From: a virus
IMG/VR virus record: IMGVR_UViG_3300034110_000188
Location: 1 to 64,000 of that record
Reading direction: 5' to 3' (one strand)
Length of the DNA: 64,000 bases
The position numbers and the translations under genes were made by a program. Every line of letters begins with the position of its first letter. Position 1 is the first letter of the stretch. This document shows, one piece after another, positions 59,502 through 64,000 of this stretch. Below the pieces are notes generated by a model. It worked only from the letters and a program-made list of their open reading frames with translations. It made no database searches and was not told the origin of the DNA.

Positions 59502-60182
59502 TTATTTGATTTTATTTAGATACCATATTGCTTTGTTGATGTCTTGCTTGAAGTCATCACCTGGCTTATCGCCAGCTCTTGAAATGTATTTGAATGCATT
59601 GAGTAGGCAGAAGCTCTCGAACTTTTCTTGACCAAACATGTCAATCATAATCTCCCATACTTCCTTGTCACCTTTCTTGTAGTGATCGGGTTCAACGAAG
59701 TTGTATTCTTTTTGTTCACTAACTGGTTCTTCTATAAACTTACTGTCAGAAATTACATCGTCGCAGTTTCGAATTGGATACTCCGAGTAAGTAATCGTTT
59801 TATCTTCCCAAGCGATGATTGACTCTATTTTCTTATCCTTCCAATCTGTTGGTTTGATTTCTTTACCAGTTGCCCAAATATATCCAAGTGCGCCGAGTTT
59901 ATGTAAAACAGCGAACTTAAAGTCAGGTACATTTATTTTGTATACTATACCGTCAGCGTCGTTGTTCTGAATAATAAAGTCTAGTTCATCAATTGCTTCT
60001 AAGCCATAGTTAATACTACTCCATGATATAGTTTTTTCATGTACTATAATTGACTTGATGTCATCAGAAGGAGGTGTCTTTGGATCTATAGGATTCCCTT
60101 GATTCCATCTATATCCAAGTTGCTTTAGTTTGAATAGCAAGGCATATAGATAACCGTTGTTTATATTAATTTTTTGTTCCAT
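59502..60182 (-). CDS. DUF3310-containing protein with duplicated N-terminal module
   Basis: A 226 aa protein. The C-terminal 60 residues carry the DUF3310/SaV-like motif: HYKKGDKEVWEIM, LLNAFKYISRAGDK and INKAIWYLNKI. The first 150 residues hold two similar units (YLYALLFKLKQLGYRWNQG ... EAIDELDF and FKFAVLHKLGALGYIWATG ... SEYPIRN), an internal duplication. DUF3310 proteins are common in phage early regions and are sometimes annotated as nucleotide kinases, without strong proof. Confidence 0.75.
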   Translation of the reverse strand: MEQKININNGYLYALLFKLKQLGYRWNQGNPIDPKTPPSDDIKSIIVHEKTISWSSINYGLEAIDELDFIIQNNDADGIVYKINVPDFKFAVLHKLGALGYIWATGKEIKPTDWKDKKIESIIAWEDKTITYSEYPIRNCDDVISDSKFIEEPVSEQKEYNFVEPDHYKKGDKEVWEIMIDMFGQEKFESFCLLNAFKYISRAGDKPGDDFKQDINKAIWYLNKIK

Positions 60183-60215
60183 GCTGTAAAAATATTTAAT
60201 GTTAATTGAATTAAG

Positions 60216-60398
60216 TTATTTTTTCTTATTTTGTTTATAATCTAAGTAAAATCCCGTAGCAACTATTAAGTTCATTCCCATAGATGCAATCACCTCGTGC
60301 AAGTCAGCGTAAACGTTTGTGCTTAAGTGAACGTGACCAACTACCCAGAATGGAACCGACAAGTTCTGCGAGATCCAGATGATGGTGAACCTTAACAT
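60216..60398 (-). CDS. Small membrane protein
   Basis: A 60 aa protein with two hydrophobic segments (about 2-22 and 34-52, EVIASMGMNLIVATGFYL) and a basic end (DYKQNKKK). It is part of a cluster of four tiny consecutive membrane proteins. Role unknown. Confidence 0.5.
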   Translation of the reverse strand: MLRFTIIWISQNLSVPFWVVGHVHLSTNVYADLHEVIASMGMNLIVATGFYLDYKQNKKK

Positions 60399-60499
60399 TA
60401 CAGTACGTAACTAAGGACCAACCACGGACCAAACATGTACAGTAGCGACATTAATATCGCAAGTAGTACACCGAATGTTTTATCAAGTATGTTTCTCAT
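60398..60499 (-). CDS. 33 aa membrane peptide
   Basis: MRNILDKTFG followed by a single strongly hydrophobic helix (VLLAILMSLLYMFGPWLVL). Its stop overlaps the next start by one base and its start overlaps the upstream gene by 17 nt. Confidence 0.45.
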   Translation of the reverse strand: MRNILDKTFGVLLAILMSLLYMFGPWLVLSYVL

Positions 60500-60659
60500 A
60501 TAACTTGTGTAAAAGTTTACCCATTGCTAATGGAAATATTACCATACAGATGCATGCATAGAAAATAAGTCCTATTACTTTTTGCCACCAGTGATGGAGT
60601 TTATCGAATCCACTCAATGAAAAGAATGTAAATGCAAAACTTAATGCGAAATAAATCAT
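60483..60659 (-). CDS. 58 aa two-TM membrane protein
   Basis: Two hydrophobic helices (IYFALSFAFTFFSLSGF and VIGLIFYACICMVIFPLAM) joined by DKLHHWWQK, and a basic end. It overlaps both neighbours. Family unknown; the topology is holin-like, but it lies in the early arm, far from the lysis cassette. Confidence 0.5.
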   Translation of the reverse strand: MIYFALSFAFTFFSLSGFDKLHHWWQKVIGLIFYACICMVIFPLAMGKLLHKLYEKHT

Positions 60660-60769
60660 GTTAATAAAGTTTTAAGTAAATAAATAAAAAGTGTTGGTCC
60701 TAACCCGACGGCTAGTAGTCCAACCGCAGCAAGAAATACTCCAGCTGCATTGTCAAAATGTTGCTTCAT
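60656..60769 (-). CDS. 37 aa membrane peptide
   Basis: MKQHFDNAAG then one membrane helix (VFLAAVGLLAVGLGPTLFIYLL). The stop overlaps the next start (ATGA). First gene downstream of the shared non-coding element. Confidence 0.5.
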   Translation of the reverse strand: MKQHFDNAAGVFLAAVGLLAVGLGPTLFIYLLKTLLT

Positions 60770-60961
60770 GTTTAGTTTATTTAATACCAACATCGCTGAA
60801 GGTATTGATATTACTGGTACTCATACTAAATAATGTTAAGATGTTGAAAAAAGTTGCTCTATACAACTATATAGAATTATACTATACTATACTTTTCTAT
60901 GAGAGAGTATTTATAATATTTCTTAACATAGTAACATTTTAGTATATAAATATACTGATAA
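60770..60961. other. Non-coding AT-rich region holding dispersed element copy B
   Basis: No gene is seen. It contains an AATACC/GGTATT hairpin (60783-60806) and copy B of the dispersed element. TATA-rich DNA and an ACATTTTAG block resembling 1344-1353 follow. It separates the DnaA-like gene from the small membrane cluster and would contain the latter's promoter, although no clean TAnnTTTG is found on the minus strand. Confidence 0.55.
60808..60874. repeat. Dispersed non-coding element, copy B
   Basis: Same ordered blocks as 1133-1200: ATATTAC (60808-60814), ATACT, GTTAAGATGTT (60835-60845) and ATACAACTATATA (60861-60873), the last two again 26 bp apart. Both copies read in the same direction on the plus strand. 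Confidence 0.6.
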
Positions 60962-61555
60962 TTAGTCAGTTACGCAATGTTGTGTTATATTTTTCTCAAC
61001 ATTTTCCAGCACTAATCGTAGTTCTTCAACATACTTTAGCACCAATTTGTCCTTAATTGACAGCATGTTACTGATTAGTTTCTCTGCGTGAATGACCGTC
61101 GCATGGTTGCGATTGAACAGTTCAGCTATCTCTCTGAGCGTCATATGGTGTTTGTTTCTGAGATAATGCATGATGATCTGTCGCTTCATTGTTGACTCTC
61201 GATACCTTGACTGAGTAATATAAGGTGCGATAATTTCCTCTAACGCTGTCTTACATTCCATTGGTGTATTGAGGTTCATGCTTATGTATTCTGCCATGGA
61301 CTCAGCTACAGATTTGTAACGTTTCATCTTGTCAGAGGCAACCTTTCGAGTCAGTGTTGACACTGCGGTTTCTTTGATGCTGAATGCCTTTGCTATGTCA
61401 CGTATACTGAAGCCAAGTTTAACACAGTGATACACAGCGTAGCTTCTTTGAGCTCCGTGGTAGTGTGGGTTTGGCTTCGGATACCTTTCATTGATTACAT
61501 CAGCAAATTCATTAAGACTTATTCCCCTGTTGTATATCCACGATTTCCAACTCAT
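60962..61555 (-). CDS. DnaA domain IV-like DNA-binding protein
   Basis: A 197 aa protein without AAA+ domain. Residues 48-68 (GFSIRDIAKAFSIKETAVSTL) form a helix-turn-helix. Residues 116-165 match the DnaA double-strand DNA-binding domain: SRYRESTMKRQIIMHYLR, MTLREIAELFN and NHATVIHA, the last being the DnaA signature equivalent to DHTTVLHA. It could bind an origin or regulate transcription. Copy B of the dispersed element lies right after its stop. Loss of the ATPase means it cannot work as DnaA alone. Confidence 0.8.
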   Translation of the reverse strand: MSWKSWIYNRGISLNEFADVINERYPKPNPHYHGAQRSYAVYHCVKLGFSIRDIAKAFSIKETAVSTLTRKVASDKMKRYKSVAESMAEYISMNLNTPMECKTALEEIIAPYITQSRYRESTMKRQIIMHYLRNKHHMTLREIAELFNRNHATVIHAEKLISNMLSIKDKLVLKYVEELRLVLENVEKNITQHCVTD

Positions 61556-61763
61556 ACTTATTAATTTTAATTTCTAATCCAATTAAGTCAAGTAGACCAT
61601 CTACTGACACTACGTCAATCAATCGAGACCTAAACAATATTTGATCTGACTGAGACTTGTTAAGGTTAAACTTTCTGTAGAACTGGTCAGCATTGTAACC
61701 CTTCATCAGCATGTTTATTTTCAACATTGCGTTGAATTGCGGTGTGCGTTTTGCTTTTATCAT
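61512..61763 (-). CDS. Hypothetical 83 aa protein, HTH-like
   Basis: A basic protein (MIKAKRTPQFNAMLKINMLMKGYNADQFYRKFNLNK by parts). MKGYNADQFYRKFNLNKSQ (19-38) looks like a short helix-turn-helix. It overlaps the DnaA-like gene by 44 nt, so the two are probably made together and may be partners. Confidence 0.5.
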   Translation of the reverse strand: MIKAKRTPQFNAMLKINMLMKGYNADQFYRKFNLNKSQSDQILFRSRLIDVVSVDGLLDLIGLEIKINKYELEIVDIQQGNKS

Positions 61764-61927
61764 TTTATTTCATAATTAAATGGTTCGTAAATTCCACTAA
61801 CCGACTGATTGTCCTCTGTTAGTGTTCTCAATTGTTTCTTTTGTTTCTTTGGTGTTAGTACGTGGAATAGCACAACAAATACCATTAGCACCAACATGAA
61901 ACGTGTTTCATTCTTCCTCTTCTTCAT
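61760..61927 (-). CDS. Small single-TM protein
   Basis: A 55 aa protein from the ATG at 61927, with a basic start (MKKRKNETRF), a membrane helix (11-25, MLVLMVFVVLFHVL) and a charged tail. A longer in-frame start would lie deep inside the zinc-finger gene. Overlaps neighbours by 20 and 4 nt. Confidence 0.5.
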   Translation of the reverse strand: MKKRKNETRFMLVLMVFVVLFHVLTPKKQKKQLRTLTEDNQSVSGIYEPFNYEIK

Positions 61928-62054
61928 ATCCAGTTCCATTACATTCTTCACACATAATCTCATCGTAACATCCGCCACAGCATTCGTTACTCCAATTGGT
62001 ACAGCTTAATCTTTCGATACATCCCGTGCCCTCACATGTCTCGCATTCTTTCAT
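61908..62054 (-). CDS. Small zinc-finger protein with CxxCxGxG motifs
   Basis: A 48 aa protein with C4-x2-C7-x-G-x-G and C35-x2-C38-x-G-x-G pairs plus CCGGC (25-29), then an acidic end EEEEE. These are DnaJ-type zinc repeats. It could bind an unfolded or host protein. Too short for most gene finders, but its residue pattern is unmistakable. Confidence 0.65.
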   Translation of the reverse strand: MKECETCEGTGCIERLSCTNWSNECCGGCYDEIMCEECNGTGYEEEEE

Positions 62055-62329
62055 ATCTCAGTTGCTTCTTTGATTAGTTGTTCTGCATTTCTTCTAACAT
62101 TTGGAGTAATCATTTCATTCCTAGAAATATTTTGTAACATCTCCAACATTTCGGGTGCTTTTGAAATTAGTAATGCGTTTGCTTTTCCATTAATATCTTT
62201 GTATGAAGATTTTGAATACACCCAAGCAACGCAATCTTGATTAACTGAATTGATTGCAATATCTAAATGACTATCAACTTCATCAGTTATTAATACTTCC
62301 CACTTTCCTTTTGTTCCTCTGAATTCCAT
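62051..62329 (-). CDS. Conserved small phage protein
   Basis: A 92 aa protein with GTKGKWEV near the start and ANALLISKAPEMLEMLQNI (about 50-68). This pattern is found in many phage and prophage early proteins of unknown role. Overlaps the zinc-finger gene by 4 nt. Confidence 0.65.
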   Translation of the reverse strand: MEFRGTKGKWEVLITDEVDSHLDIAINSVNQDCVAWVYSKSSYKDINGKANALLISKAPEMLEMLQNISRNEMITPNVRRNAEQLIKEATEI

Positions 62330-62331
62330 GA

Positions 62332-62652
62332 TTACTTAGATAAAATATATATTGGTTCAACACCAGGATACGCTATGTAGAATCGCTCAAGTGCGTCCAT
62401 CATATCCGTTCCCTTTACATTAACTCCCGTACTCTCGGTACTGCTTGTCATCCACGTTACGTGAAACTCTTTGTTCTCTTCGTCAAGTACCTTGAGGTAC
62501 AAATCGTTCCATAATTCCTCGTCGTCTGACCAACTGAATGAGCGTAAAGCGTATGAAAGTTTCTTTACGTGTAGTTCGCTACTACCTAATCGTAGTGCGT
62601 TTGTTCTGTACGGCTCTTCTAATTGTGATAGCCACTCTGTAATTGTTTTCAT
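62332..62652 (-). CDS. Conserved small phage protein
   Basis: A 106 aa protein starting MKTITEWLSQLEEPYRTNAL, a start seen in small proteins of Bacteroidota and other phages, usually with SLSxALxxxFxWSxSxEGxxYW; here SYALRSFSWSDDEELWNDL. Function unknown. Confidence 0.65.
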   Translation of the reverse strand: MKTITEWLSQLEEPYRTNALRLGSSELHVKKLSYALRSFSWSDDEELWNDLYLKVLDEENKEFHVTWMTSSTESTGVNVKGTDMMDALERFYIAYPGVEPIYILSK

Positions 62653-62653
62653 A

Positions 62654-62857
62654 TTAATTTAGAATTACGTCCTCGTACACCCATGTAGTGTACGCAGGAC
62701 AATTTAACTTTATAATTTTTGTTACCTCGTAACGTTTGATGCACATGTCGACCATGTAGTCATCTAACTCTATTAGAAGCTCTCTGACGTTGAATGCTTC
62801 TATTTCAAGTACCCAGAACTCATGTCTCGCTTTGACTCCAACTTTGTAAACGTTCAT
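62654..62857 (-). CDS. Hypothetical 67 aa protein
   Basis: A small mixed alpha/beta protein (MNVYKVGVKARHEFWVLEIEAFN...). No motif recognised. Overlaps the upstream gene by 38 nt. Confidence 0.5.
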   Translation of the reverse strand: MNVYKVGVKARHEFWVLEIEAFNVRELLIELDDYMVDMCIKRYEVTKIIKLNCPAYTTWVYEDVILN

Positions 62858-63035
62858 AATCTTGCTTTGTTATTTCAATGTAAAAAGTACCAACTAAGTT
62901 ATCCATTAGTTCGTCAATAGAAGAACCATGATGGTGAACATATAGCTTAAACTCAAACGACCTAACGAAGTCGTCGAAGTCTAGCTCATTGAATAGGTCT
63001 GCGTCATCGCTGAATATAAAGTGCCGTGATTTCAT
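62820..63035 (-). CDS. Hypothetical 71 aa acidic protein
   Basis: An acidic protein (MKSRHFIFSDDADLFNELDFDDFVRSF by parts), pI clearly low at its N-terminal half. Acidic early phage proteins often mimic DNA or target host enzymes, but there is no direct evidence here. Overlaps both neighbours. Confidence 0.5.
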   Translation of the reverse strand: MKSRHFIFSDDADLFNELDFDDFVRSFEFKLYVHHHGSSIDELMDNLVGTFYIEITKQDYERLQSWSQSET

Positions 63036-63190
63036 AAGTCTTTAATTTCCATTAGTATTTCTTCCTCAGACATCTCGTGGTCTAAGTCAATTGATAAATT
63101 CATTAGCACCGTATCCATGTCCTCGTACATTGCTAACTTTAAGTTAGGTACATTAATGTACCGTTCCTTTACTGCCTTGATTACTTTCAT
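63032..63190 (-). CDS. Hypothetical 52 aa protein
   Basis: A short acidic helical protein ending LDHEMSEEEILMEIKDL. Its stop overlaps the next start (ATGA), and its start overlaps the upstream stop by 4 nt. No family recognised. Confidence 0.5.
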   Translation of the reverse strand: MKVIKAVKERYINVPNLKLAMYEDMDTVLMNLSIDLDHEMSEEEILMEIKDL

Positions 63191-63408
63191 ATCGTTATTA
63201 ATTTTATTTCTAATAATCTTATGGATGCATTCGGATACGTTGATACTAATTCATTGTACAACATCTCATTGTCATACTCTTCACCACCGTTTCGTTCAGC
63301 TACTACTATAGGTAGTATTACATCAATGACTTGTTGTTCAGTCAAGTCTGTCTCAAGCATGAAGTTTTCCTCGCTCCATGCTGTTGTGTTGATTTCAAAT
63401 TTGTTCAT
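63187..63408 (-). CDS. Hypothetical 73 aa protein
   Basis: A soluble acidic protein (MNKFEINTTAWSEENFMLETDLT...) with a predicted beta-alpha start. No known motif. Within a run of overlapping early genes. Confidence 0.5.
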   Translation of the reverse strand: MNKFEINTTAWSEENFMLETDLTEQQVIDVILPIVVAERNGGEEYDNEMLYNELVSTYPNASIRLLEIKLITI

Positions 63409-63535
63409 AGCTTATAATTTTATTTGTTTTACTAATTAAATTGATGTAGTTATCCAAGTGTCGCTGGTCCGCGAACTGTTTCGTAACTACTTTGTGGTCA
63501 CCTTTCGGTGTCTTATAACTTATCGTTGCTTTCAT
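63395..63535 (-). CDS. Hypothetical 46 aa protein
   Basis: A basic short protein (MKATISYKTPKGDHKVVTKQFADQ...). It starts on the last base of the upstream stop and overlaps the next gene by 14 nt. No family recognised. Confidence 0.45.
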   Translation of the reverse strand: MKATISYKTPKGDHKVVTKQFADQRHLDNYINLISKTNKIISYEQI

Positions 63536-64000
63536 TAATGATTTAAAATGTAAATACTTTTCTTTCCTTTGCCTTCTGTACCGCTACACAAACCGCACTT
63601 GCTACAGCTTGACTTATATCCCGATTCTTTACTTGCAGGACAATTAACAACCTCGCCTATCGGTGTAGGTGTAGCAATGTAACTTCTGTACCCTTGTTCC
63701 TTAGCTACGTTCGACTCATCTAACGTGTGCGTTGATGCCATGAAGTACTTGCCTAGGACATCGCTTCGTTTCCATTGGTGTGTGTATCCCGTCCAATTGT
63801 CAGCTACGTCGACCATTGCCTCGATCAGTTCAATTGGATGCAGTGACGGTTCACCGTACGTACCGAACCGAATGAATTTACCTTGAGCAATTTCACGAGC
63901 AATGATGGTGAACGATGCTTCATAGTTAGGCACATCGTCCCACGTTGCGTACTGTTTCGCTACACGTTTCAACATTGATATGAAACCCACGTATTGGTTG
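63535..64000 (-). CDS. Conserved phage protein (DUF7227-like), truncated by window edge
   Basis: The frame stays open to the right edge, so the true start is outside. Visible are YGEPSLHPIELIEAM and WTGYTHQWKRS, then a Cys-rich end CPASKESGYKSSCSKCGLC, a likely zinc or Fe-S site. This pattern (GTYGDP...WTGYTHQW...C..C..C..C) is common in phage proteins of unknown enzymatic role. DUF number from memory. Confidence 0.65.
   Translation of the reverse strand, partial: NQYVGFISMLKRVAKQYATWDDVPNYEASFTIIAREIAQGKFIRFGTYGEPSLHPIELIEAMVDVADNWTGYTHQWKRSDVLGKYFMASTHTLDESNVAKEQGYRSYIATPTPIGEVVNCPASKESGYKSSCSKCGLCSGTEGKGKKSIYILNH

Noticed and set aside
1-64000. Integrase, excisionase or lysogeny module
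   Set aside because: No tyrosine or serine recombinase and no CI-type repressor with operators was found; the two HTH-like genes are not enough to claim a temperate phage.

Overview
This 64 kb window is most of the genome of a tailed, probably short-tailed and strictly lytic phage that infects a member of the Bacteroidota (Flavobacteriia-like). The host call rests on three things: AT-rich DNA, repeated -7 promoter elements of the Bacteroidota type (TAnnTTTG) ahead of genes on both strands, and AT-rich start contexts without a strong Shine-Dalgarno. Protein families typical of Bacteroidota phages agree with it, such as the BT4734/VirE-type primase-helicase, DUF3127 and the crAss001_48-related small protein. 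No integrase, excisionase or recognisable lysogeny repressor is seen. The last gene runs off the right edge, so the window is not the whole genome. DNA polymerase is not seen and may lie outside.

Layout. Positions 1-454 hold a short minus-strand gene and folded non-coding DNA. Positions 455-1367 are a 0.9 kb repeat-rich non-coding region, a candidate origin or control region. From 1368 to 48962 almost everything is on the plus strand. First come accessory genes with two odd leucine-type tRNA-like genes (1368-3868). A phage GroEL/GroES pair follows (3942-5731), then a lone divergent minus-strand winged-helix-like regulator (5734-6249). Next are spike, fibre and receptor-binding genes with a GIY-YIG homing endonuclease (6292-14225), a lysis cassette (14297-17030) and further fibre genes (17301-19336). 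The morphogenesis block runs from 19377 to 48962: terminase, portal, scaffold, major capsid, connectors, large tail proteins and internal virion proteins. It ends in a 3110-residue polyvalent protein.

From 48959 to the right edge everything is on the minus strand. This is the early/replication arm: metallophosphoesterase, VRR-NUC nuclease, PP-loop/PAPS-reductase-like enzyme, SF2 helicase, HNH homing endonuclease, primase-helicase, a DUF3127 OB-fold protein, a YqaJ-type exonuclease, a DUF3310 protein, a cluster of tiny membrane proteins, a DnaA-domain-IV-like protein and many small host-takeover-type proteins. The two arms converge at 48959-48962, where both stop codons share one TTAA.

The most interesting signals lie outside ordinary gene calling. 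An approximately 67 bp non-coding element is present twice (1133-1200 and 60808-60874) with near-identical internal spacing, and one copy adjoins the DnaA-like gene. A recurrent promoter geometry, TAnnTTTG then 4-5 nt then ATG, predicts leaderless mRNAs for at least six genes. Two -7 elements sit back to back in a divergent regulatory switch at 6254-6271. Four early genes share a 19 bp stop/start junction that gives unrelated proteins the same KQQEQ tail. Two tRNA-like genes carry extra inserted hairpins.
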